The notes beneath the pieces are model-generated. The model saw nothing but the letters and a program-made list of their open reading frames with translations, made no database searches and was not told the origin of the DNA. A stretch of DNA of 26,673 nt from Cudoniella acicularis (lineage: Eukaryota; Ascomycota; Leotiomycetes; Helotiales; Helotiaceae), in the NCBI GenBank assembly GCA_013054445.1, contig JAAMPI010000750.1:1-26673 (forward strand), read 5' to 3'. The translations under genes were made by a program, and so were the position numbers. Shown piece after piece: positions 1 through 8,920 of the stretch (positions are counted from its first letter, which is position 1; each line of letters starts with the position of its first letter).

Positions 1-738
1 CGCCAAAACCTCTACATCCCCCTTCATTGTCCCATTCTCATAAATCGGCACACGAAAAAACCCCAAATCCGTATTCGTAAAGTACAAAAACCCATCGCGG
101 GTATGCACACCATTGACGCCGAAACCGCCCTGTGCTACCGGCACCGTAGGCTGCGTGGCCGTGACGTTAAGCACAGGATCATACTGCAAAGTATCGAGGT
201 TGAGGCGCCAGACGACTCCGAGTATAGAATCGGCCATGAGGAGGAATTTAATTCCTCCTTTCTCTCCGCCCCCCACCGTTGTTGCTCCATTCAAGAACAT
301 CGCTTCTGGCAAATCCGCAATCTTTGACACCACCACAGCTCCCCCCGTATCCGTGTTTTCTTGGGCGCGGAAATCAGCTTTCCATACCGACCAAGATTTC
401 GGCGTAACGAGGCCTGTGAAGCGGGAGAAATTCCCCTTGGTGATGGCGAAGACGTCTTTTTCTATCTCGGCGATGCCAAGGATGCCGAGCGCGGAGGGGA
501 ACGACGCTACGAGTGTTGGGACGGGATTTGCTTGGAAGGGATCGATTTGGTAGAGGGAGGGGGAGGTGAAGAGGGTTACGAGTAGAAGCCCGTTGGAGCG
601 GACGGCGATGTTTTCGATCCAGGTTACGTTTGGGAATTCGCAGAGTTGGCGGATAACTGGAAGAGGAGTGCTTCGTTCTGGATGGAATGGATGTGCTATG
701 CTCAATTGAAGGAATAGGAGGAGGATTGGCCAAATCAT
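1..738 (-). CDS. Secreted six-bladed beta-propeller (SMP-30/gluconolactonase-like) protein, 5' part only
   Basis: The minus strand is open from an ATG at 738 to the window edge, 246 codons without a stop, so the 3' end lies outside. The product begins MIWPILLLFLQLSIAHPFHP, a short hydrophobic stretch followed by A-H-P, which reads as a signal peptide. The rest is rich in short beta-strand segments with glycine and aspartate turns, and around residues 217-236 contains GGFGVNGVHTRDGFLYFTNT, typical of fungal six-bladed propeller proteins in which an N-G pair precedes an LYFTN strand. Family members are secreted or lactonase-like; the substrate is unknown here. No intron is needed in this part. 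Several N-x-T/S sites (for example N-V-T near residues 38 and 205) fit secretion. The family assignment is reasonably sure, the catalytic role is not. Its promoter faces the gene-poor region to the right. Confidence 0.72.
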   Translation of the reverse strand, partial: MIWPILLLFLQLSIAHPFHPERSTPLPVIRQLCEFPNVTWIENIAVRSNGLLLVTLFTSPSLYQIDPFQANPVPTLVASFPSALGILGIAEIEKDVFAITKGNFSRFTGLVTPKSWSVWKADFRAQENTDTGGAVVVSKIADLPEAMFLNGATTVGGGEKGGIKFLLMADSILGVVWRLNLDTLQYDPVLNVTATQPTVPVAQGGFGVNGVHTRDGFLYFTNTDLGFFRVPIYENGTMKGDVEVLA

Positions 739-1318
739 GATGATAAGATGAGAGAGTTTGATCGGTTTGAGAGTTATCGAAGCAAAGTCTAATAGTGTTT
801 GTTATTGTGAAACTGGGGAAAGCTTCCTGTTATATACTCTAGGTGCTCCATGTAGGTATATGTTGAATTGGGTATTTTTCTCGATCGGGTAAGATTGTTG
901 TACGTAGCAGGGGGCCCGCTCCGAGCCCGTAGCGAGAAATCAGCGAGAAAGGAGCGAAGCGTCGAAGCCCTAGTAACCTCACTCCCTTTTTTTCCCACCG
1001 GCATGTGCGGAAATGGGGACTACGCCGCGTGAGAGTAACATTAGGCAACAGTTCACCCTGCATCTCGTATAGACAGACAGCGCATACATTGAAANAAAAA
1101 AAAAAAGAGGGGAGTAGAGGCCCTCTCTCTAGGAGAGGCGTTTACGCTATCTAGTAGCACGAAGAACACGCTTAAAAAATCGTAGTTACAAGCTCTCGTA
1201 CGTTGTAGTAATAGTTGCACCTGGAACTCTACCTGGAATTACACTTTCATAGGGTAGAACACTGGAAAGTGCTGTTATACGAAGGGAATGTTAGCACTTC
1301 CCAACCCGATATCTTAAG

Positions 1319-1395
1319 TGAGCAGCGCCACCTTTACTCAGGCTCGGCTTAGAACTGGCTCAGTTCCGACTTAGGTTTACTCAGGCCTGCTCATC
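1319..1395. repeat. CTCAG-motif cluster
   Basis: Four CTCAG motifs (ACTCAGGCTCGG, GGCTCAGTTCC, TACTCAGGCC and related forms) and two copies of GAGCAG/CTGCTC on opposite strands are packed into under 80 bp. A similar cluster occurs at 21915-21990. Clustered short subterminal motifs in both orientations are known at the ends of hAT-type DNA transposons, but no transposase is visible beside either cluster, so this is only a description of composition. Confidence 0.35.
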
Positions 1396-1432
1396 CTATT
1401 CACATGCTTACTAGAAACTTTTAACTTTTAAC

Positions 1433-1463
1433 GAGGGGCCCGAAAAGGCCCCTCTTCCCCTAG
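1433..1463 (+). repeat. Perfect 8-bp hairpin followed by CTAG
   Basis: GAGGGGCC (1433-1440) pairs perfectly with GGCCCCTC (1447-1454) around a CGAAAA loop, and CTAG follows five bases later at 1460-1463. The hairpin itself is certain. A GC-rich hairpin shortly before CTRR is the shape of a Helitron 3' terminus, but the base after CTAG is C rather than the usual T and no Helitron protein is visible, so the origin is undetermined. Confidence 0.4.
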
Positions 1464-1869
1464 CTAGGGATCCTAAATATTTACCCTACCTAATCTAAAA
1501 TTAGCCTTTACTTTTTTCCTCTCTAAGCTTTTTACCTTATATTGTAGAAGGACAGATACAACCCAAAAGGGAGGGAGTTCAAATGGACATTGATTTGACT
1601 AAAGAAGAAGAAGCTACGCTGCCTGAGAGCACGTCTTTTATTCTCCCTCGCATAGGTCACGTGTCTACGACCACCCAGCGACTGACTGACTTCCCCACTA
1701 CAATAGGTACTTGTATATAGGTATATTTATAAGTAGGAGTAACTCTTCTTACTCCTACTCACGGGTACTTATCGAGCAGCCTAGATATTACGACTTACTT
1801 TACAGGTTCTCGTTAGGCAGCTGCCTATGTCTAACACTAAGGTTAACAGGGTTATCTATTTACTAAGCA

Positions 1870-2610
1870 ACTTATTCAGAAGTCACTAGTGATAATATAT
1901 TTTAGTATTATAGAACATTTAATTGTTCTGTTAGTAGAGGTTCTAGTACCCTTAGTCGTTTACTTATCAGTATAACGTTTTCCTAGGATCTAGACAATAT
2001 ATAGGGCGGGAAAGTTAAAAACCTTGCTACTGTTTATTACTATATAATTTTTCCTCTCTGACAACATAGCCTTCGCACTAGCTTATGATATAACTATGTG
2101 TCTCTAGATCGTCGAAAAGGCAGATTACTTTTAGATGCTGTTAAACGAGTAGTTTCCTGATCTGGGTACTAAGTTCTTTCGAGACTAAACAGAGAATTAC
2201 TCTCGCTTTTATACTCGTGTCGTAGTGGCTAAAGGAGGAATCGACGGTTCCTTCCTTAGGAGAGTCTAATTCCTTTAAATGCTATTTTAGTAGATTCTAG
2301 AACTTATATAAACAGGGCTTGTCCAGATCCTTAGTAATTATATTCAGACAAGCCTATGCTTCTTGTATAATCTAAGCTACCTCGACTGCTTCTAAGATAC
2401 CTCTCGTCTCCTTAAGAGAGTAACTTTTGATTTCGGTAATAAAATCATCGTAGGATGATCTATTAAAAACTGAATCGTGACTCTTTAGGGTTAACTTCGT
2501 AAGATCCAACGAAGCAAAAGGCGATGAGGCAGAAGGTGATGAATCAGAGGGCGGCGAGGCAGGAAGGCCCGATATAATAGATAGCGCAAAGAAAAGATGG
2601 AACTAGGAAG
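1870..2610 (-). pseudogene. Decayed mobile-element-like reading frame (unrecognised)
   Basis: Read on the minus strand from about 2610 downward, one frame gives long coherent protein segments such as SLDLTKLTLKSHDSVFNRSS, DDFITEIKSYSLKETRGI, KDLDKPCLYKF and YDTSIKARVILCLVSKELS, interrupted by repeated TAG and some TAA codons. The stops fall where Q or W would fit, as if CAG/CAA had become TAG/TAA or TGG had become TAG. Upstream the frame carries a serine/proline-rich low-complexity stretch (GLPASPPSDSSPSASSPFAS). The pattern suggests the first part of a retrotransposon-type ORF, perhaps gag-like, but no zinc knuckle, protease or polymerase motif is present, so the family is a guess. Frame continuity fades below about 1900. 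Confidence 0.35.
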
Positions 2611-2644
2611 TTGTGAGGTGGCTTTATGAGTGAAGGAAATAAAA

Positions 2645-2725
2645 AAAGTGGGTTCAAAACTCAAAAGGTGGGTTGAGAAGTCAAGAGAAGGGTTGGAAGT
2701 GAAGAAAGTGGGTTGGGAGTCAAGG
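2645..2725. repeat. Tandem repeat, four units of 20 bp
   Basis: Units at 2645-2664, 2665-2684, 2685-2704 and 2705-2725 share the pattern RAGTGGGTT..(G/A)A..TCAA with a strict 20-bp period; units 1, 2 and 4 are the most alike and unit 3 is diverged. Because 20 is not a multiple of three it is unlikely to be selected as protein, although a minus-strand frame crosses it. Confidence 0.7.
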
Positions 2726-3000
2726 CGCAGTCCGCGCCACATATGCGACGGCTCGTCGCATGCTGTGAGCTGAGGACGCCAGTCGATTTTGTCTCACCGC
2801 CTTTGTTCTGCCTGCGGGTACCGAAAAAAGCAGCTCCGTAGCCTTACTCTCCCTCGAATCGATATCTTGACATATATCTTCTTGTGGAACCTCACGACAC
2901 CGCACAAATAAGACACAACACTCTTTCGCATTGAGATTACTGTAAGCTTAATTTGGACCCGATTTAACGTCATTTGTAAGCATAATCACACGCTTGACCC
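2726..3000. promoter_or_regulatory. Presumed promoter of the HeLo-like gene
   Basis: This 275-bp stretch directly precedes the ATG at 3001. I see no clear TATA box or named operator. The bases before the ATG (TTGACCC) give no strong Kozak context beyond a C at -3. Listed only because a promoter must lie here for the downstream intact gene. Confidence 0.3.
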
Positions 3001-3895
3001 ATGACTCCCCTGGAAATCCTGTCAGGCACCTTCTCGGTCATCAACGGCGCAATAGTTTTCGGCCAATTCGTTCTCAAGCTCTCCGAGGTCGACGGCGACA
3101 CGAAAACTTGCATTTCACTTCTCGAGCGTGTTAACCGTGATGTTGACGCGGCTGAACGGCTTCGAAAGCTGAAGTATCCGGCGAAAGGTCCGAAATGCAG
3201 GCAGCATCTCAGAGCGTTAGAGGCAATTCGTGACACGAAAAATGCTGTACACGAGCTAGGGAAGCTGGTTTATGTGGCAAAGAATGGTCATTTGGGGATG
3301 AAGACTCGTCTGAAATGGGTTATGAGTGATAAAGAATCATTTGCTACTCGAGAGAAAATGCTGCATTATTGTTACGCTACTTTACTCCAGGTTGTTACGA
3401 CTATGGAGAGTCGGCCAGAACCAGACTTAGACGTTCTATCAAAGGCACCACCACCGCCATACGACGAGATTCCTACAAAAAGATCGCCAATGCCTTTAGC
3501 TGATGTCGTCTCCGGCCCATCTCAAGGATTCCGTGTTCCAAATGGTCCCTTGCCTGTACACACAGGTCTGCCAAGCGGACCAAAATGGGAAACCCCAAGT
3601 CAGCGATACCTCAAAAAGCACAGTAAGTTTCACTTCATGTATAATAATACTGCACATGTGAACTGACTCTTCATGAGACTCTCGTCCTCCCTCAGAAATT
3701 CCTAGGTCGTCTGCCACAAGCAGAGACCTGCGTGTTAACAGGGACACTTCGTCACACCTGGGCCTGAGAACCTCTTCCTATTTGGAAAATACCCAAAGCG
3801 TACCGGCTTCCTTGTCTCCCACAATGAATGAAAGCGATGACCTAAATGATCGACTCATATCTCGCAGAAAATATGTCGCCTCTCAACCCCTTTGA
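3001..3895 (+). CDS. HeLo-like N-terminal-domain protein, stand-alone, two exons
   Basis: Exon 1 is 3001-3622 and exon 2 is 3696-3895. The 73-nt intron (3623-3695) has a GTAAGT donor, a CTGAC branch site and a CTCAG acceptor. Splicing gives 273 residues; without it the frame stops at 3666. Residues 4-27 are hydrophobic (LEILSGTFSVINGAIVFGQF), followed by amphipathic helices and a basic RLKWVMSDKE motif at 103-112, the layout of fungal HeLo-like and STAND-associated N-terminal domains (hydrophobic first helix, helical bundle, R-x-x-W region). Residues 149-165 are proline-rich with PPPPY. The tail is serine-rich, polar and probably disordered. In the family such domains sit in front of NACHT/STAND receptors or act as membrane-targeting cell-death effectors; here there is no NTPase module and no obvious amyloid motif in the tail. 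The gene ends 13 bp inside the convergent neighbour. The domain family is likely, the function inferred. Confidence 0.6.
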
Positions 3896-5031
3896 CGCCT
3901 TACGCGATGACGTTCGGAATGGGAGTGTGACGAAGCACTCATTGCGTCACTAGCTTCAGGCCTAGCTGGCTCTTGATCCTGTTTGCTAGGGGTGTTGACT
4001 TGCTTTGAAAACTGTCTGACTTGTTTGAGAATATCAAAGACTGCGGTACTATCATCGCAATCGCCCCGCAATTGTCGTTTCGCTCTTGTAATCACATCTT
4101 CATCGACAGACTCGATATGTTTCTGCATCAGGCCTGGAAATCGAACCAAAACAGCAACCTTACCCTCCTCATCCTGCGTCTCGTATTTAGAGAGGGGCTT
4201 TTCACTCTTATTATATTTGTCTCTGTCTCGGAGATCTCGGCGGGAGGCTCTCCAGTCAAAATCCCATATCGACGGTGAACCAAAAATCATTTCTCCAACC
4301 ACAGCTGCCCGCATAACGATTGCCTTCAAGTTTTGCAGCCTTTCAGAACCGTTCCGCTCTAAATTGTGGAACGGCTCGAGAATCTCATCAACAATGTGGA
4401 CAAGTCGATCAACCCTCTCAAGTCGCTCTTTGATTCGTACAGGGTCTGCTTGCCTGCCCTGGATTTTTGGCAGAAGGTATGCAGATACTGCACGCCACTG
4501 TAAAAATGCGATTTCGGCCTCTAAAAAATGTCAATGAGGCTGTCCACATTTGGGTATATGGGATCTGTAACCTTCTGTGAGCTGTGCTTTCTCATCTGTC
4601 AGGCCGAATTCTCTCATCATGCCTATCGCGTGAGGGGACAGAAGTGTATGTCTCCGCGTGCCACAGAATTGTATATTTTGCAACAATATCTGCGATATCA
4701 GAGATGCTATGGCGGATTCCCTGGTTCTGGTATCGCAAAGCAGATGTGCGAATTCTAAGGATGAAAGCCGAACTAGCGTGTCTCCCTCTTCATACAGCGT
4801 TTTCTCTACATATTCTGGCGTTGTCTGGATCTCCTTCTCGTGGTGATAGCTTCGGGTATAATCGATTATGCCTATGCGCAAGGCTGTGACCTCTCTTTTG
4901 ATCTTCTCGTCATCCGGGGCATTCTCAGTGAAGTCCTCATATGTGAATATGACACTTTTGGTATGGGCAGATCGCTGGAGATGTGTCGGCGTTGGGGTAG
5001 GCGTGACCAACCTACTCATACCACTGCCCAT
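3883..5031 (-). CDS. Conserved-looking helical protein of unknown function, two exons
   Basis: Exon 1 is 5031-4572 and exon 2 is 4520-3883. The 51-nt intron (4521-4571) has a GTTACA donor, a TTGAC branch-like site and a TTTTTTAG acceptor. Joining them keeps one frame of 365 residues; the two halves look like separate ORFs only if the intron is missed. The N-terminus (MGSGMSRLVTPTPTPTHLQ) is low complexity and may be disordered. The middle is charged and helical, and exon 2 has IWDFDWRASRRD and a VRFPGLMQKHIE segment; the C-terminus is Ser/His/Arg-rich. I recognise no domain. An in-frame TGA lies upstream of the chosen ATG, with another ATG before it, so the start could be further 5' if that TGA is an error or removed by splicing. 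The gene is convergent and overlapping with the HeLo-like gene and divergent from the Hsp70-like gene. Confidence 0.65.
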
Positions 5032-5570
5032 TGCTGTTGATTTCGAGTTTGAAGTTATCCCACTTGGATTGTTTCATTCTCGGGACCACGGCTGTGTCAT
5101 TTTCAGTTGTTCAAAATCCGGATGGGTGCCTTGTGAGCGATTTATTGAGGCGGGGTCAGCCAAAGCGCTTGGCAAGGCTTCTTATTCGGCGTGCTCATGA
5201 TGCCTTCTTTTGAAAAGGCTTGTGGCTTGCATGAAAGTAACCAGTTACAGTAATTTGCCGTAACCATTTTCTGTTCTTAACCATGGCTGGAGTGCAGATA
5301 TGCCCCAGCCTCCTCGGGTCGACTTCAGCTTGCTTTTGGAGCCAGCCTTGCGGTCTTCTGCCAGCAATCAATTCTGTTCCTTTGACACTCTCTCGTTCGC
5401 TCAACAGGACTTAATGTTCATATGCACATCAAACAAATTATTTCTCTTCTCGCATTTCTAGTCATTAAATTATTTGCCTACCATCCATATTCTTACACTG
5501 AGCAATCTCAAACGATTGCGTCACAGCATCGAAGGATGTAAATAAGTGCCAACTACGAGGCAGGAAAGCA
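5032..5570. promoter_or_regulatory. Divergent promoter region
   Basis: This 539-bp interval separates the minus-strand unknown gene from the plus-strand Hsp70-like gene and must hold both promoters. A 69-codon minus-strand frame at 5195-5404 (MSERESVKGTELIAGRRPQG at its start) could be an upstream exon or a small ORF but has no recognisable features. I see no heat-shock element array (repeated nGAAn) that would mark classical heat induction of the Hsp70-like gene. Confidence 0.35.
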
Positions 5571-7814
5571 ATGGCGTTGCACGATTCCGACCTTCTTGTC
5601 GTCGGCATTGACCTTGGAATGACACGCACTGGTAACTATCAGATATATGAAGCAATTCAACAGCCGATTTCATGCTAATCAATCACTTTCCAACAGGCGT
5701 CGCATATTCCTGGAACCGGCGACCTTTCAAAATCATTCAGACCTGGCCGGGTGGGCCTGACAGATTACCTAGAGCACGAGATGGCAAAGTTCCAACAACT
5801 TTAATGTACAAAGAGGGAGATACTGAGGGTGGAGGTGACCTACAACAATGGGGCTTTGGGTGTGACTTCAATCAGCCTCGCGTGGAATGGTTCAAGAGGT
5901 ATCTCGATCCCCAAGTTCTTCAGGCATTTCAAATTGCCAATCCGACCGAGGCGTACACTTCAGAGGCCATAGCGAGGTTCTATAAGGACTTTCTCGCTAA
6001 CCTGTACGATCATCTCAAATGGGTCATCAGATCTCAGGATGGGAATTGGAGAAGGGCAAAGGTGGAGTTTTTATTCAGCGTTCCGTCCACCTTCAAATCC
6101 CCCGCCATAAGCGAGAAGTACCTAAGATACATTGAGGAGGCAGGGTTCGGTCGAGGTGGACCAAACCACACTGTGGAAATTAGCCTTACTGAGCCTGAAG
6201 CTGCTGCTGTGTATACTGTGACCGAGTCGGCTCGAGGATATCAGCCAAACGAAATTCTCATAGTTGTCGACTCTGGCGGGGGAACTACTGATCTTTGTAT
6301 TTTTGAAATGACAGGGACCCTCGAGCAACCAAGTTTCAACGAAATGCTACCTGTCAATGGGATCGACATTGGCTCGACGAATATTGATTTGGCCTTCCAA
6401 AGACTAGTATTGGACAGGATGCAGCGAGCTGGCTTGGACGTCACTGACAATCCAGATTGGAAAATGATCAATAGCGACGAATATGAAGTTCAGAAATGTA
6501 ACTTCGGAACCCCAGGTTCTCAAACTCCGTATATCTCGATTCGAGTCCCAACATTACCTGACGATTACACGAATGACGCATTTGGGATTTCGAGGGGCAG
6601 AATGCTCTTTACTAGGTAAGTAAGGTCTTTGCACTGGGATGGATGACCTGTCGCGGCGGCTAAGTAACACAGTGATGACTTTAAATCACTATTTGATCCT
6701 CAAATCATCGCCATTGAGAGTGCAATCAGAGCTCATCTTGACACATTTGGAAGAATTCATTCCCAGAAACAAGTGGTCCGTTACCTCCCTCACCCACGCA
6801 CACGATGTCGAATCTTATCATCTCACAGAACCATCTCGTTCTCTGTGGGGGCCTGGGGAGTTCAGCATATTTGAGAACAGAATTGTCTCAACGTCTCATT
6901 ACCGGATCTCCCCACGACCGAGCCCGAAGAATGGAGATACTCGTATCCGATGATCCGTAAGAAAACACAAACGCCGAATTTACCCAAAGCAGAGACTTAC
7001 AGCGTGAATTTTTTCAGGCAGCTAGCCGTCATGAAGGGGCTGGTCATTGACCGATTGAAGAAACTTGAGACCGGCCAACCCGTGCTCAGGATCCGACGCG
7101 CCCGAATCTCCTACGGTATTCTAAGTGCTGTCCCATACGACCCCAAGTATCACGAGGGTGAAGAGGTTGTGACTGATCCGGTTGATGGACGACAATACGC
7201 AAACAACATGATAAAATGGATTATCAAGAAGGTATGTCGGTTGAATTTAGATTTAATCTATATATGCGCTCGCTCTCTGACAACTTTTAGGGCGATAGAA
7301 TAACCCCAAACAAACTGATAGACCTACACAAATGGACCACGGCATACAACCCAGGTGAAACAGTGCGCATAAAGAGTGACCAGATCGTCATTTCTCACGC
7401 AGAAGAGTACGAACTACCAGAAAGTCTACTTGACAGTACGTCGTCTACCCCATCTCGTCAACACATCTTAGCTTTGGAGCAAACTTCTCAACTCATCTAG
7501 GTGGCGTTGAGCACTTGTGCGAAATCACCTCTGACTTTTCTCGAGTCAGAGATCGCGAATTGAAGGCGGCGTACAAGCCTCGCACTTGGCACCAGCTCCG
7601 CGGCGAACTTTACTATCTTCTCGAATACGACGTGAAAGTTCTGCTGGGACCTGCGGATATCAAATTCCAACTGTGGTTCAAGGGGAGAAGATATGAAAAC
7701 GAAGATCAAAGTTTGAGTTTACAATGGGTGGAAGATAGTAGGAGTGATGCTGAATTGCGACAGAGGAGACTGAGGAGAATTAGAGGTGTGCACCAGATGG
7801 TAAATATCCAGTAA
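5571..7814 (+). CDS. HSPA12-type Hsp70/actin-like ATPase, seven exons
   Basis: Exons are 5571-5631, 5697-6615, 6673-6775, 6829-6956, 7018-7231, 7291-7435 and 7501-7814. Introns of 53-65 nt start GTAACT, GTAAGT, GTCCGT, GTAAGA, GTATGT and GTACGT, and all phases agree, giving 627 residues. Hsp70/actin-fold motifs appear in order: phosphate-1 loop VGIDLGMTRTGVAYS (residues 11-25), connect region LTEPEAAAVY, phosphate-2 loop VVDSGGGTTDL (210-220) and the adenosine motif LVLCGGLGSSAYL (364-376). The C-terminal part has GPADIKFQLWFKGRRYE, typical of fungal HSPA12-like proteins and unlike the canonical Hsp70 substrate-binding domain; there is no EEVD tail. It is therefore a cytosolic ATPase of the divergent HSPA12 group, client unknown. 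The start is well placed, just ahead of the phosphate-1 loop. The third donor is atypical; a donor three bases earlier (GTGGTC) also keeps the frame. Alternative 3' splicing at the last few codons is possible. Confidence 0.88.
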
Positions 7815-8127
7815 CATATAGAACTAGCGCTTGATACCCAGATTTATAGTAAAATGTATTTAAATTTGTTGAAAATTTTAGCGGGCGTGGGATTGGTCTC
7901 AAGACGAATATTAGAGTTTGAGAAAGGAAAACTTTAGCAAAATGTTCCAATCAGACAAGCGACACCAGGGAAGTCTCAGGAACGAGAACCTTTACAAATG
8001 TTAGTAAATCGAATATGTATTTTGGATATTTGGCAACTCGGCCAAAAAGAAGAGCGTACACAAGAAAGGAGGGTGTGTGCTAGGAGAGTGTGTACAAGGA
8101 AGAAGAGTATATACTAAAAGAGGGGTG
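7815..8127. other. Intergenic, purine-rich
   Basis: This holds the 3' untranslated region of the Hsp70-like gene and then a G/A-rich stretch (about 8045-8120) with several AGGAAGAAGAG and GTGTGTAC motifs. I see no gene or defined repeat. Confidence 0.5.
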
Positions 8128-8488
8128 CGATTATTATGGCGATAGGCCACAAGGCAGAAATTACGATATCGAGGTAGCCAAGCGAGGGTGTGCGAGGCAT
8201 CATCAGGCATTCTTGCTCTTTTAATAAACGAGAATCTACCCTACGATACCCTTAACTGCCCTATAGAAACAAAGCCTTTAAAGTAATAACTTTGAAATTA
8301 TTATAATTTATTTCTATTAATTTAATTACTTTTAAAATTTAAAAATTTTATAGATTAGTTATATTATAATCAGTACCCGTGCACGATAGAAAATACCTTC
8401 TAAGTTATTTTATTTGCGATTTAAAGCAGCGTTAGCGTATTTGTATGTGTTTTCGTTGATGCCTTATGGCCTGTCGCCATAATAATCG
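8128..8488. mobile_element. MITE-like element A with 29-bp terminal inverted repeats
   Basis: The left terminus 8128-8156 and the reverse complement of 8460-8488 match at 27 of 29 bases (both differences are transitions); each starts CGATTATTATGGCGA and contains GGCC followed by (C/T)ACAA- or ATAAGGCA. The element is 361 bp, AT-rich inside and has no ORF, so it is non-autonomous. The right flank is TA (8489-8490) and the left flank TG (8126-8127), compatible with a decayed TA target duplication as in Tc1/mariner, though AGGGGT on both flanks could mean the inverted repeats extend further out. Its termini resemble those of element B at 9513-9892. Confidence 0.75.
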
Positions 8489-8490
8489 TA

Positions 8491-8915
8491 CCCCTTTGTC
8501 CGTGGAACTCTATGCCGATACGATCATACCTTACTAGGATTTATATAAATCCCCCGGTGTTATTAGCCCTTAGTATAATTCCTTCGCAGCATTCCGTTAC
8601 ATAAATCTCTACTTCTGTTTAACCTTAACCCTAACCTAACCGATCCTACACCCCTTTGTTAATAAACTATACCGCTAGTATGATTCTGCCTCGCCAGGAT
8701 TTATAGGAATCTCATAGTGCCACTAGCTCTTTATATAAATCCGTCGATACGACATGAGTATCTACCTCTGTTTGACATCTACCAACTGATCCTTTACTTC
8801 CTTTATTCGTGAAGCTCCGGTGCTGATACGATCCTAGCTAGTTAGGATTTACATGGATCTCCTAGAAGCACTAGACATTAGTATGACTCCTCCCTGACGC
8901 GGTACTAGACTTACT
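8491..8915 (+). repeat. Three diverged tandem copies of a roughly 150-bp unit
   Basis: Copies begin near 8491, 8651 and 8798. Each opens with CCTTTGT or CCTTTATT, has AGGATTTA(T/C)A about 45-55 bases later followed by an ATCTC or ATCCC motif, and copies share an AGTATGA/AGTATAA segment further on; copies 1 and 2 both carry ATCTCTACTTCTGTTT or ATCTACCTCTGTTT. Divergence is high, so the array is old. It starts directly at the right flank of MITE A. No coding potential is apparent. Confidence 0.65.
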
Positions 8916-8920
8916 ACTAG

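Larger units (their letters stand above)
739..1869. other. Intergenic, no intact gene
   Basis: About 1.1 kb without a supportable gene. 739-850 should hold the promoter of the propeller gene. An ambiguous base at 1095 sits in a poly-A run, so the assembly is weak there. A 15-codon-scale reading frame opens at an ATG near 1584 but stops after 45 codons and I do not recognise it. The hairpin at 1433-1454 and the CTCAG-rich stretch at 1319-1395 are listed separately. Confidence 0.5.

Noticed and set aside
374..733. 119-residue minus-strand ORF and overlapping plus-strand ORFs
   Set aside because: Proline/arginine-rich shadows of the propeller gene, which has the signal peptide and propeller motifs in another frame.
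5571..7814. Canonical heat-shock Hsp70
   Set aside because: The nucleotide-binding motifs are of the HSPA12 type, the substrate-binding half is unrelated to classical Hsp70, there is no EEVD end, and no heat-shock element array was seen upstream.
8613..8641. Telomere-like sequence (TTAACCTTAACCCTAACCTAACC)
   Set aside because: Only one exact CCCTAA-type unit with degenerate neighbours inside a diverged tandem array; not enough for an interstitial telomere.
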